From assembly GCA_031395645.1 (NCBI GenBank), contig JANNJM010000040.1:1-64000 (forward strand): a stretch of 64,000 nucleotides of DNA, in the 5' to 3' direction. The translations under genes and the position numbers were made by a program. Source of the stretch: SHZI01 sp031395645. GTDB lineage: Bacteria > Pseudomonadota > Gammaproteobacteria > Steroidobacterales > GCA-2729495. Of this stretch, positions 1-8,113 are shown one piece after another (position 1 is the stretch's first letter; every line of letters begins with the position of its first letter). Under the pieces are notes generated by a model that ran no database searches, had not been told where the DNA came from, and saw nothing but the letters and a program-made list of their open reading frames with translations.

Positions 1-52
1 CCTCATTTCAGGCGATTGAGCCGCAATTGCTACTTCATCGCCTGAAATGAGG
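1..52. repeat. 16-bp perfect inverted repeat at window edge
   Basis: Positions 1-16 (CCTCATTTCAGGCGAT) are the exact reverse complement of 37-52, with a 20-base loop. The element may extend left beyond the window. It is followed by ATGTCCCCATTTCC, which resembles the GGGGACAT-type ends found beside IS200-like/RAYT transposases. No transposase is visible here, so the mobile origin is an inference. It lies just beyond the 3' end of the minus-strand acyl-CoA dehydrogenase and could also act as a transcript-end hairpin. Confidence 0.6.
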
Positions 53-69
53 CATGTCCCCATTTCCCG

Positions 70-1848
70 CTAGAACTGCTCGTCGGTGAGCGCCAGCAAT
101 GACTCCGGACCCGATTGCAGGGCCCGCAGGTGAGCAGTCGCCAGGGGCAGAAACTGCTCGGCGTAGAAACGAGCCGTAACGAGTTTGGCCTTGAAAAATT
201 CGCGATCGGGGCCAGCCGCTCCGCCCGCGAGCCGGTCCCTGGCAAACAGGGCCGCCCGCGCCAGTTGCCAACCACCGGCCACCGTTCCGATCAGCATCAG
301 CAGGTGGTAGGACGCCGCCCCGGGTGCTGCCGGGTGCCTGGCGTGATTCGCTGCGAGCCAGGCGCCGGCGGCTTCAATCGCCTCACGCCCCTCGCGCAGG
401 CCTGCCGCCAGTACCGGAAGGTCGGCCGCCTTCGTCAGCTCGGCTTCACAGCCCCGTAATTCAACGACCAGCGACTTCAGGGATTCGCCACCATCACGGA
501 GAATCTTGCGGCCCACGAGGTCATTGGCCTGGATTCCGGTGGTGCCTTCGTAGATAGTCGTGATGCGCGCATCCCGCATGTGCTGGGCCGCGCCGGTCTC
601 CTCGACGTAACCCATGCCGCCATGAATCTGCACACCGAGCGACGTCAGCACCTGCCCCATCTCGGTGGACCAGCCTTTGACCACCGGAATCATCAGCTCG
701 AGGCGCGCCTGATGGCTCGCACGAACTGCAGCGTCGGGGTGTTTGTGACTTAGATCCAGATCGGCCGCCGTCACGTAGGCAAGGCTGCGCATCGCCTCGA
801 TGTAGGCCTTCATCGTGAAGAGCATGCGCCGCACGTCAGCGTGCCCGATGATGGGGGAACGCCCCGCAATGCCTGCAACCGTACCCTGCACGCGGTCTTT
901 TGCGTAGGCCAGCGCCCTCTGGTACGCCCGCTCCGAAACAGCAACCCCTTCGAGACCAACACCGAGTCGGGCGTGGTTCATCATCGTGAACATCGCGGCG
1001 AGGCCGTTGTTCGGATCGCCGACGAGGTAGCCAATCGCCCGGTCGAAGGCCATGACGCAGGTGGGGCTGCCGTGGATACCGAGCTTGTGTTCGACAGAGA
1101 TCGGTCGCACCCCGTTGCGTTCTCCCGGTGTGCCATCCGCCTTGAGCAGGAACTTCGGGACGAGAAACAACGAAATTCCACGGACGCCTGGCGGCGCGTC
1201 GGGCAACCGGGCAAGAACCAGGTGCACGACGTTTTCAGTCATGTCGTGGTCGCCCCAGGTAATGTAGATCTTCTGGCCACTCAGCCGGAAATGATCACCT
1301 TCCGGAACTGCCTGCGCGCGCAGCGCTGCGAGGTCCGTGCCCGCCTGGGGTTCCGTCAGGTTCATCGTGCCGGTCCAGATACCAGCCATCATCTTTGGCA
1401 GGTAGGCCTTGCGCAGAGCCTCGCTGGCGTGGGCCTCGATGGCCCGAGCCGCCCCTTCGGTGAGCAGCGGGCACAGCGACCAGGCCAGATTGGCCGAGCA
1501 CCACATTTCCTCAATCGCGACACCGAACAGGAATGGCAGGCCCTGCCCACCAAACTCTTCGGGCGCGGTCACTCCGGCCCAGCCGCCACTCTGGAATTCC
1601 CGGTAGATCGCCTTGAACTCGTCCGGTACGACGACCCCGCCGTTCTCGACACGGGTGCCCCGTCGGTCGCCAAGCTGGTTGGTCGGACTAATCACGCTTG
1701 AGGCTAGCTCGGCCGCCTGCTCAAGAATGGCTTCGGCCGTCTCCGACGTCGCCTCGCCGTAGCCGGGCAGCGGCGTGATCCGCGCCAGGCCTGCCAGGTC
1801 ACGGATAACGAAGAGCATTTCACGGACCGGGGCCTGGTACTCAGCCAT
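70..1848 (-). CDS. Acyl-CoA dehydrogenase, long form (DmdC/AidB-like subgroup)
   Basis: This 592-residue FAD-dependent acyl-CoA dehydrogenase should insert the alpha,beta double bond in an acyl-CoA and pass electrons to ETF. It is about 200 residues longer than classical members and carries an extra C-terminal domain, as in the 3-methylmercaptopropionyl-CoA dehydrogenase-like subgroup. Visible family motifs are the FAD-contact segment TMNLTEPQAGTDL, GMGYVEETGAAQHMRD, and IYEGTTGIQ, which holds the usual catalytic glutamate of the MCAD class. It starts at ATG 1848 with an AAGG about 8 bases upstream. It is the last gene of a minus-strand pair behind typA, separated by a REP-like hairpin pair. 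The chain-length preference cannot be read from sequence. Confidence 0.93.
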   Translation of the reverse strand: MAEYQAPVREMLFVIRDLAGLARITPLPGYGEATSETAEAILEQAAELASSVISPTNQLGDRRGTRVENGGVVVPDEFKAIYREFQSGGWAGVTAPEEFGGQGLPFLFGVAIEEMWCSANLAWSLCPLLTEGAARAIEAHASEALRKAYLPKMMAGIWTGTMNLTEPQAGTDLAALRAQAVPEGDHFRLSGQKIYITWGDHDMTENVVHLVLARLPDAPPGVRGISLFLVPKFLLKADGTPGERNGVRPISVEHKLGIHGSPTCVMAFDRAIGYLVGDPNNGLAAMFTMMNHARLGVGLEGVAVSERAYQRALAYAKDRVQGTVAGIAGRSPIIGHADVRRMLFTMKAYIEAMRSLAYVTAADLDLSHKHPDAAVRASHQARLELMIPVVKGWSTEMGQVLTSLGVQIHGGMGYVEETGAAQHMRDARITTIYEGTTGIQANDLVGRKILRDGGESLKSLVVELRGCEAELTKAADLPVLAAGLREGREAIEAAGAWLAANHARHPAAPGAASYHLLMLIGTVAGGWQLARAALFARDRLAGGAAGPDREFFKAKLVTARFYAEQFLPLATAHLRALQSGPESLLALTDEQF

Positions 1849-1871
1849 AGCGGTAACCTTTTCTTATTGGC

Positions 1872-1936
1872 GCAGGAGCGCCTTCAGGCGCAATCGTTCC
1901 CGGCAGCAATGTATCGCGCCTGAAGGCGCTCCTACA
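1872..1936. repeat. Inverted pair of REP-like elements
   Basis: An 18-base arm at 1874-1891 (AGGAGCGCCTTCAGGCGC) is repeated as its exact reverse complement at 1916-1933, giving a paired BIME-like structure. It lies between the typA stop and the start of the acyl-CoA dehydrogenase gene, both on the minus strand. It could attenuate or process the shared transcript. The same core recurs at least nine more times in the window. Confidence 0.9.
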
Positions 1937-1944
1937 AGGCACTT

Positions 1945-3783
1945 CTACGCCCGCTGACGTGAATCCCGCTTCCGGTCCGTTTCGAGCAGCAGCTTCTTGC
2001 GCAACCGGATGCTGGCGGGCGTGACTTCCACGAGTTCGTCGTCGTCGATGAACTCCAGGGCCTGCTCGAGTGACAGCCGGATGGGTGGCGTCAGAAGCAG
2101 ATCTTCGTCCGTTCCGGCGGCCCGGATGTTGGTGAGCTGCTTCGCCTTGGTGGGATTCACGACGAGGTCATTGCCGCGACTGTGGATGCCGCACAGCATG
2201 CCCTCGTACACCGGGTCGCCATGACCGATGAAGAGCCGGCCACGTTCCTGCAGGTTGAAGAGTCCGTAAGCCAGGGCTTTGCCCGCCACCATCGATACCA
2301 GCACGCCGTTGTTGCGCTGGCCGATCGCCGCGGCAATCCGCCGGTCGTACTTTTCGAACACGTGGTAGATGAGGCCCGTACCTGCCGTGCAGGTCAGGTA
2401 CTCGGTGCGGAACCCGATCAAACCGCGCGCCGGTATGCGGTACTCAAGACGCAGCCGCCCGTTGCCATCCGGCGTCATGCTGAGGAGTTCACCCTTGCGC
2501 TCAGCAAGGCGGCTCATTACGGCGCCCTGGTAAGCCTCTTCGAAATCCACCGTGAGCTGCTCCCAGGGCTCGCAGGTCTCGCCGTCGATCTCCTGCAGGA
2601 TGACCTCGGGACGGGATACGGCGAGCTCATAACCTTCCCGGCGCATGTTTTCTATGAGGATGGAGAGGTGCAGTTCGCCACGCCCGGAGACCTGGAACTT
2701 GTCGGGATCCCCGGTGGGCTCCACGCGCAAGGCCACGTTGTGCTTGAGCTCGCGCTCAAGGCGCTCCTTGATGTGCCGACTGGTGAGGAACTTGCCCTCC
2801 TTGCCGGCAAAGGGCGACTTGTTCACCTGGAACGTCATGGTGATCGTCGGTTCGTCCACCTTTAACGGCGGAAGCGCTTCCGGGTGCTCCCGGTCACACA
2901 CGGTGTCAGAGATGAACAGTTCCTCGATGCCACTGAACACCACGATATCGCCGGCGCTCGCCTGCTCGACTTTGTAACGGTTGAGTCCGAGGAAGCCGAA
3001 CAATTCGCTGAGCTTGCCCATGCGCACCTTGCCGTCGGCACCCGCAATGCTGACGGTGGTGCCGGCCGTCGCCCGGCCGCGGGTGATCCGGCCGATGCCG
3101 AGCATGCCCACGTAGGAGTCGTAATCAAGGCTCGAGACCTGCAGCTGCAGCGGCCCCTCGGGATCCACGACCGGTGGCCGGACGTGCTGCACGATGGCCT
3201 CGAAGAGCGGCGTCATGTCACCCGAGCGAACGTCGCGGTCCAGGCCTGCGTAGCCGAGCAGCGCCGAGGCGTAGATCACCGGAAAATCGAGCTGCGCGTC
3301 GGTGGCGCCGAGCCGGTCGAAGAGCTCGAAGGTCTGGTCCAGCACCCAGCCGGGGCGAGCACCGTCCCGGTCAATCTTGTTGATGACGACGATGGGCGTG
3401 AAGCCTTGGGCAAAGGCCTTCTGGGTCACGAAGCGCGTCTGCGGCATCGGCCCATCCACGGCATCGACCAGCAGCAGCACGCTGTCGGCCATGGACAGCA
3501 CCCGCTCAACCTCACCACCGAAGTCGGCGTGGCCGGGGGTGTCGATGATGTTGATGCGGTAGTCCTGCCACAGGATGGCGGTGTTCTTGGCGAGGATCGT
3601 GATACCCCGCTCCTTCTCGATGGCGTTGGAGTCCATCGCGCGGTCTGGCAGCTGGAAGCGGGCATCCAGGGTGCTGGACTGGCGCAGCAGCTTGTCCACG
3701 AGCGTGGTCTTGCCGTGGTCCACGTGGGCAATAATCGCGATATTCCGGAGCTTGGACGCGGCCGGAGCCGTCAGGTCATTCAT
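1945..3783 (-). CDS. typA: Ribosome-associated translational GTPase TypA/BipA
   Basis: TypA/BipA is a ribosome-binding translational GTPase related to EF-G and is involved in stress adaptation and 50S assembly. The 612-residue product has the P-loop AHVDHGKT at residues 19-26, the switch segment with RGITI, DTPGHADFGGEVERVL (G3) and NKIDR (G4). The typical TypA C-terminal half follows (GRGELHLSILIENMRREGYEL, and the RGLIGFRTEYLT region). The frame stays open 87 codons upstream, but that extension is not conserved-looking. ATG 3783 gives the usual family length of about 605-610. A perfect TATAAT lies just upstream on the minus strand. Confidence 0.97.
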   Translation of the reverse strand: MNDLTAPAASKLRNIAIIAHVDHGKTTLVDKLLRQSSTLDARFQLPDRAMDSNAIEKERGITILAKNTAILWQDYRINIIDTPGHADFGGEVERVLSMADSVLLLVDAVDGPMPQTRFVTQKAFAQGFTPIVVINKIDRDGARPGWVLDQTFELFDRLGATDAQLDFPVIYASALLGYAGLDRDVRSGDMTPLFEAIVQHVRPPVVDPEGPLQLQVSSLDYDSYVGMLGIGRITRGRATAGTTVSIAGADGKVRMGKLSELFGFLGLNRYKVEQASAGDIVVFSGIEELFISDTVCDREHPEALPPLKVDEPTITMTFQVNKSPFAGKEGKFLTSRHIKERLERELKHNVALRVEPTGDPDKFQVSGRGELHLSILIENMRREGYELAVSRPEVILQEIDGETCEPWEQLTVDFEEAYQGAVMSRLAERKGELLSMTPDGNGRLRLEYRIPARGLIGFRTEYLTCTAGTGLIYHVFEKYDRRIAAAIGQRNNGVLVSMVAGKALAYGLFNLQERGRLFIGHGDPVYEGMLCGIHSRGNDLVVNPTKAKQLTNIRAAGTDEDLLLTPPIRLSLEQALEFIDDDELVEVTPASIRLRKKLLLETDRKRDSRQRA

Positions 3784-3813
3784 GGGGGAAGCCGGGGGGA
3801 CGAAAGGTCGGGA

Positions 3814-3819
3814 ATTATA
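3814..3819 (-). promoter_or_regulatory. Putative -10 box (TATAAT) of typA
   Basis: The plus strand reads ATTATA, so the minus strand reads TATAAT exactly, about 31 bases upstream of the typA ATG. No good TTGACA-type -35 is visible at 16-18 bases; GTGCTT is the nearest, 17 bases upstream. The assignment rests on the -10 alone. The region is the divergent interval between typA and the NlpC/P60 gene. Confidence 0.45.
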
Positions 3820-3923
3820 GAGGGGCCGGGTGGCAGAAGCACACTTTGTGACAGCCGACGGGGCCGGACGACGGGTAACCCCGTGTAAACTCAGGAGCTG
3901 GCGCAGGCTTGGACCTCTGGAAA

Positions 3924-4448
3924 ATGGCACTGCAGCGCGGCCTTCGCCGGTTTTTTCGCCCCGGTCTTGCGGCATTTGCGGTAACCCTGGTCGCCTGCTC
4001 CAGCCCACCCCTCGTTCCCGATAGAAACGGCTATCCCGGCGCAACCGAGGCTGCCAACGCGCCGGCCGCGGATCCCGTGCGCGCCCAGATCGTCTTCACG
4101 GCGATGCAAATGGTGGGCGTGCCATATCAGTGGGGCGGTTCTTCGCCGGCTGGTTTCGACTGCAGCGGCCTCGTGCAGTACGTCTATTCCAATGCGGGAT
4201 TGCGCCTGCCCCGCACGGCGTCGGCCCAGATGGACGCGTCCGCCCCCCTGACGCTTGAGAAGGCACAAGCCGGCGACCTGCTGTTCTTTCGCGATGGCAG
4301 CCGCACCTCCCACGTGGCGATCTATCTCGGCCAGGGCCGCTTCGTGCACGCGCCGAGTACGGGTCGCCAGGTGTCACTCGACAGCTTCGGCAATGCCTAC
4401 TGGCGGATGCGGTTTGCACGCGCCGGGCGGGTGCCCGCCAGCAGCTGA
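3924..4448 (+). CDS. NlpC/P60 family lipoprotein (cell-wall peptidase)
   Basis: This probable murein DL-endopeptidase is anchored in the envelope. The 174-residue product starts with an n-region rich in arginine, a hydrophobic stretch and a lipobox ending in LVAC (Cys25), followed by a short linker and one NlpC/P60 domain. The catalytic cysteine is in GFDCSGLVQYVY, the histidine in SHVAIYLG, and a second polar residue in FVHAP. An in-frame TTG at 3909 is possible, but ATG 3924 gives the cleaner signal peptide. The gene is divergent from typA and has no operon partner. Confidence 0.9.
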   Translation: MALQRGLRRFFRPGLAAFAVTLVACSSPPLVPDRNGYPGATEAANAPAADPVRAQIVFTAMQMVGVPYQWGGSSPAGFDCSGLVQYVYSNAGLRLPRTASAQMDASAPLTLEKAQAGDLLFFRDGSRTSHVAIYLGQGRFVHAPSTGRQVSLDSFGNAYWRMRFARAGRVPASS

Positions 4449-4537
4449 GTTTCCGACGACTTCAGCCAGTTTCTGCGCTATCTCCAGGCTTCGAGCTCGC
4501 AGTAGCCTGAAAGCTGTCATGGCTTCCTCTGAACCTT

Positions 4538-4561
4538 AGTGCTAGCATATTCGCTATCACT
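4538..4561. promoter_or_regulatory. Palindromic operator candidate of the toxin-antitoxin pair
   Basis: The 24-base sequence reads AGTGCTAGC, six bases, then GCTATCACT. The arms are reverse complements at 8 of 9 positions. It ends just before the GGAGG ribosome binding site (4564-4568) of the antitoxin gene. FitA/VapB-type ribbon-helix-helix antitoxins autorepress through such palindromes (the gonococcal FitAB operator also contains TATC/GATA half-sites), so autoregulation is the likely role. Confidence 0.6.
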
Positions 4562-4575
4562 CCGGAGGAAGCACC

Positions 4576-4809
4576 ATGGCCCAGCTCCTGATTCGCAACC
4601 TGGAGGAAGACGTCGTGAAGGCTCTGAAGAAGCGGGCAGTCGCTGAAGGCAAGTCGCTCGAACAGTCGCTGCGTGACTTGCTGCGGGAGGCCGCGATGCC
4701 GGAGGTTGCCCGACGGGTCGCCATCGCTGAACGTATCCGGGCCATGGACCCACACGCCAGGCGAGGATCGGATAGCACGCTGCTCATTCGCGAGGACCGC
4801 GACCGTTGA
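4576..4809 (+). CDS. FitA/VapB-type antitoxin (ribbon-helix-helix)
   Basis: This 77-residue antitoxin has an N-terminal ribbon-helix-helix segment typical of FitA-like proteins: LLIRNLEEDVVKALKKRA, then EGKSLEQSLRDLLREA. Its C-terminal tail should wrap around the PIN toxin. A strong GGAGG lies 7 bases before the ATG, and a palindromic operator candidate lies directly upstream. It overlaps the toxin gene by four bases (TTGA), so the two are translationally coupled. The product should neutralise the toxin and repress the operon. Confidence 0.88.
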   Translation: MAQLLIRNLEEDVVKALKKRAVAEGKSLEQSLRDLLREAAMPEVARRVAIAERIRAMDPHARRGSDSTLLIREDRDR

Positions 4810-5228
4810 TCGTGGTGGTCGACGCCAGTGTCGCCACGAAATGGTTCTTTGCCGAAGCAGATGATGTTTCCGCGCGCGAGATCCTGGCGGGCGAAAATAT
4901 ACTGATTGCCCCGGACCTCATCGTCGCAGAGGTCTGCAATGCCGCCCGAAAGAAGTTTCACCTGACAGAGAGCAACGCGAAGCGCGCTCTGGAGATTGCG
5001 ACCGGGCTTCCGCAGATGTTCCGGGAACTGGTCGCGGCCAAGGCACTGGCACCGCGAGCCCTGGAGATCGCCATGGACCTGCAGCATCCCGTCTACGACT
5101 GCTTCTATCTGGCCCTGGCGGAATTTGCAAACACCGCCGTCGTCACCGCAGATGCTCACCTGCTGCGCGTTACACAGCGGGCCGGATTCCCGCAGAATCG
5201 AATCCGGCTGCTCGGCAACTCCGGGTAG
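4806..5228 (+). CDS. PIN-domain ribonuclease toxin (VapC/FitB type)
   Basis: This 140-residue PIN-domain protein is a predicted Mg-dependent endoribonuclease toxin. The acidic residues expected at the active site are present: D6 in VVVDAS, E42 in VAEVCNA, D98 in VYDCFYLALA and D116 in VTADAHLL. It starts at TTG 4806 inside the antitoxin stop region, a normal arrangement for coupled toxin-antitoxin genes. The full length and intact residues suggest it is functional. The target RNA is unknown. It ends one base before the convergent MAPEG gene. Confidence 0.92.
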   Translation: MIVVVDASVATKWFFAEADDVSAREILAGENILIAPDLIVAEVCNAARKKFHLTESNAKRALEIATGLPQMFRELVAAKALAPRALEIAMDLQHPVYDCFYLALAEFANTAVVTADAHLLRVTQRAGFPQNRIRLLGNSG

Positions 5229-5618
5229 TCAGGCCACGCGCAGGACCAGATTCCCCACTGCCAGGGCGAGCATAATCAGCCAAGTCGCGACGACGCCGCT
5301 GAAGCGTCCCGGACTCCTTCCGGACGATTGAGTCAGTCCGAGCGCGTGCAGCACGCGGGCAATCAGCAAGCCAGCCCCAGCGCCGTGCACCGCCCAGGCC
5401 GCGCCGCCGCCACTTTCAAACAAGGCCAGCAGCAACAGGGCAAACGGTACGTACTCACCAAAGTTGCCGTGGATGCGGACGGCGCGCTCGAGCTCCGCGT
5501 TCTGGCCGGTGCCAAGCCCAACCTTCAATCGGATCCGACGCTGGGCCACGCGGTAGCTAAGGACGATGTAGAGAATTGCGAGCAGACTGGCGTAGATAGC
5601 GGTGTTCTGGACGGACAT
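5229..5618 (-). CDS. MAPEG family membrane protein
   Basis: This 129-residue integral membrane protein of the MAPEG family (eicosanoid and glutathione metabolism-like) has about four hydrophobic helices. The typical core ELERAVRIHGNFGEYVPFALLLLAL follows the first helix, and RVLHALG comes near the third. Bacterial members are often glutathione-dependent or of unknown function. It lies 9 bases downstream of the acyl-CoA ligase stop and is probably the last gene of the beta-oxidation operon. Confidence 0.88.
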   Translation of the reverse strand: MSVQNTAIYASLLAILYIVLSYRVAQRRIRLKVGLGTGQNAELERAVRIHGNFGEYVPFALLLLALFESGGGAAWAVHGAGAGLLIARVLHALGLTQSSGRSPGRFSGVVATWLIMLALAVGNLVLRVA

Positions 5619-5627
5619 GATGCTCTC

Positions 5628-7262
5628 CTAGAGCAGGTGGTTTCGATACTGGTCCCGCAACTGGAGCTTGCTGATCTTGCCGGTGCCGGTGTGCGGGATA
5701 TCGGCAACAAAAATGACGTCGTCCGGCACCCACCAGCTGGCCACCTTGCCGGCGAGGAAAGCCAGCAGGTCATCCGGCGACACTGTCTCTCCAGGCTTCA
5801 GCACCACGATCAGCAGCGGCCGTTCCGACCACTTGGCATGGCTCACACCGATCACGGCGGCTTCGGCGACTGCCGGGTGGCCGACAGCATGATTCTCCAG
5901 CTCGATGGAGCTGATCCACTCGCCGCCCGACTTGATCACATCCTTCGTACGGTCGGTGATCTGCATGTAACCTTCAGCGTCGATCGTGGCCACGTCGCCG
6001 GTTTCGAACCAGCCAGTAGCCTTGTGCGCTTCGCTGTGCTCCAGGCCGAAGTAGCCGCTCGCGACGAAGGGTCCGCGCACCTGCAGGGCTCCGAACGTCC
6101 GGCCATCCCATGGCAGTTCCTGTCCATCATCGCCAACAATGCGCATCTCCACGCCGAAGATTGCACGCCCCTGCTTCACCTTGAGGGCGCGCGCCGCATC
6201 GGGCGACAGCTCGTCCCGCCGCGGCTTGGGGGAATTGAAGGTGCCGAGCGGTGAGGTCTCCGTCATGCCCCAGGCGTGGTGGGTTTCCACGCCGTGACGC
6301 TCACGGAACTCATCCATGATCGCTGGCGGGCAGGCGGCGCCGCCAACCACAGTCCGCTGCAGACTGGGGATCGAGGTACCGGTCTGCGCCAGGTACTGCA
6401 GGAGCGCCAGCCAGACTGTGGGCACGCCAAGCGCCACGCTCACCCGCTCTTCGTTGATCAACGCGCAGAGCGTGGCCGGATCGCCGGCACTGCGACCCGG
6501 CAGTACGAGCTTCGCGCCGGCCATGGCGGCAATGAACGGCACACCCCACGCATTTACGTGGAACATGGGCACGACCGGGAGAATGGTGTCGATGGCGCGC
6601 ACGCCCATCACGTCCGCGCCGGCAGCGGCCATGGCGTGCAGTACGCTGGACCGGTGGCTGTAGAGCACGCCCTTGGGATGGCCCGTGGTCCCGGATGTGT
6701 AACAGAGGGAGCTGGCAGAGCGCTCGTCCAGATCCGGCCAGCCAAATGCCGGCGACTCCCCTTCGATAAGCGTCTCGTAGCAGTCGGGGTCCGCAAGCAG
6801 CGGCGCAGTAGAGGCTGCCGGCATGTGCGCGGCCCCGGTCATGAAGACTACGGAGCGCACGTGGGCCAGATGTGGCGTGATTTTCGCCAGCAGCGGCGCG
6901 AACTCGGTGGCGGCAATAAGCACGGAGGCGCCAGCATCATTGAGTATCCAGGCAATCTGCTCGGGCAGAAGGCGCGGATTGACGGTGTGCAGGACGAGCC
7001 CGGAGCAGGACACCGCGTAGAACAGCTCGAAGTGACGATAATCGTTCCAGGCCAGCGTGGCGACCCGCGCTCCGGCCGGCAGCTTAAGCCGCGCCAGCGC
7101 ATTGGCAAGCGCGCCGGCCCGCGCGAACGCCTGGCGGTAGGTGCACCGGTGGCGCGGATGGTCGGCGGTTATCGAGACGATTTCCTGCTCGCCGTGATTC
7201 TGCAGGGCGTGGCGCAGAATGCCGGTAATCGTCAGGGGCACGTCCATCATCAGACCCTGCAT
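5628..7262 (-). CDS. Fatty acid-CoA ligase (AMP-forming)
   Basis: This ANL-superfamily ligase activates a carboxylic acid through an acyl-adenylate to its CoA thioester. The 544-residue product shows the nucleotide loop YTSGTTGHPKG, the core motif GMTETSPLG, the hinge-region sequence TGWFETGDVATID, and the C-terminal GKISKLQLR with the catalytic lysine. It resembles medium/long-chain AlkK-type ligases. ATG 7262 has a good AGGAGA site 7-8 bases upstream. The gene overlaps the upstream hydrolase gene by 13 bases, so it belongs to the same operon and probably feeds it with acyl-CoA. Confidence 0.93.
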   Translation of the reverse strand: MQGLMMDVPLTITGILRHALQNHGEQEIVSITADHPRHRCTYRQAFARAGALANALARLKLPAGARVATLAWNDYRHFELFYAVSCSGLVLHTVNPRLLPEQIAWILNDAGASVLIAATEFAPLLAKITPHLAHVRSVVFMTGAAHMPAASTAPLLADPDCYETLIEGESPAFGWPDLDERSASSLCYTSGTTGHPKGVLYSHRSSVLHAMAAAGADVMGVRAIDTILPVVPMFHVNAWGVPFIAAMAGAKLVLPGRSAGDPATLCALINEERVSVALGVPTVWLALLQYLAQTGTSIPSLQRTVVGGAACPPAIMDEFRERHGVETHHAWGMTETSPLGTFNSPKPRRDELSPDAARALKVKQGRAIFGVEMRIVGDDGQELPWDGRTFGALQVRGPFVASGYFGLEHSEAHKATGWFETGDVATIDAEGYMQITDRTKDVIKSGGEWISSIELENHAVGHPAVAEAAVIGVSHAKWSERPLLIVVLKPGETVSPDDLLAFLAGKVASWWVPDDVIFVADIPHTGTGKISKLQLRDQYRNHLL

Positions 7263-8113
7263 GGCACTTCTCCTCGCACGAAATTTCCGAGGCTCAACCA
7301 CTCACCCGCCCCGATGTCGGGATCGAAGAAACCGAAATGGCCGAACTTCCGGCCAGCGGCATTGCGCTCGCCGAGATTCACGAGTTCCCGGTCTGCGTTG
7401 GGAAACCAGTCGTGCCAGGCCCGCACGGCCCGTTCGCTCGCCAGGTCATCGCCATCGATCAGGTAGGTACGAAGTGCGCAACGCACCGCGCCGTAATACT
7501 GCGGCTGCGGGCCTACGGTGTCGCTCCGGATGTACTGCCGATCCCTCCCCCACTCCGCCCATTGCCGGGCGATACCGGAGGGAAGGTCCTGCCCAAGACC
7601 CAGTCGCGATGCGGGGAAGTGACCGAACACGGTGGTCAACACAGGGATCGCCGCGTACCACAGGCCGAAAACCCTGGCACGCTCAAGGCCGTCCCAATGC
7701 CGCCAGTAGCCAGACTGACTACCCACACCCACGAGTCCGTCAACACCGCCAACCTCAGGCGAGATACCCAGCAACTGCCCGCCGACGGAATGTCCCAGCA
7801 CGACGACCCGCTCTGGAGCATGCCGGTCGCGCAACCAGCGAAGCGCGGCCGGGAAATCCAGTCTGCCCCAGTCCTCCAGCCGGACCCGCCGCGCGCCGTC
7901 ACTGTCCAGTAAAGAATCTCCCATGCCCCGGTAGTCGTAGGTCAGTACGCCAATGCCCTGCTCACTGAGGTGGCCCGCGAGGTGCCGGTAAAAGCGCCGG
8001 CGCACGCCCATAGCAGAGTTGATCAGCAGCCACGCGTGAGACGCGGCGGGCGAGTACACCGTCGCCTGCAGCACCTGCCCGTCGTCGGCGGCGTTCGCGA
8101 TGTCGGCGATCAT
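7250..8113 (-). CDS. Alpha/beta hydrolase
   Basis: This 287-residue alpha/beta-hydrolase has the oxyanion region VLTYDYRGMGDS, the nucleophile elbow GHSVGG and a late histidine in KFGHFGFFD. It looks like the COG4757-type predicted hydrolase group and may be an esterase or thioesterase. The stop codon of the upstream CoA-transferase gene overlaps this start (TGATG), so the two are translationally coupled. A much longer open frame upstream lies inside the CoA-transferase gene and is not used. In this operon it may release an acid from an ester or CoA intermediate. Confidence 0.88.
   Translation of the reverse strand: MIADIANAADDGQVLQATVYSPAASHAWLLINSAMGVRRRFYRHLAGHLSEQGIGVLTYDYRGMGDSLLDSDGARRVRLEDWGRLDFPAALRWLRDRHAPERVVVLGHSVGGQLLGISPEVGGVDGLVGVGSQSGYWRHWDGLERARVFGLWYAAIPVLTTVFGHFPASRLGLGQDLPSGIARQWAEWGRDRQYIRSDTVGPQPQYYGAVRCALRTYLIDGDDLASERAVRAWHDWFPNADRELVNLGERNAAGRKFGHFGFFDPDIGAGEWLSLGNFVRGEVPCRV

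Noticed and set aside
3784..4044. N-terminal extension of TypA
   Set aside because: The extra 87 codons overlap the NlpC gene on the other strand and do not resemble TypA; ATG 3783 gives normal length.
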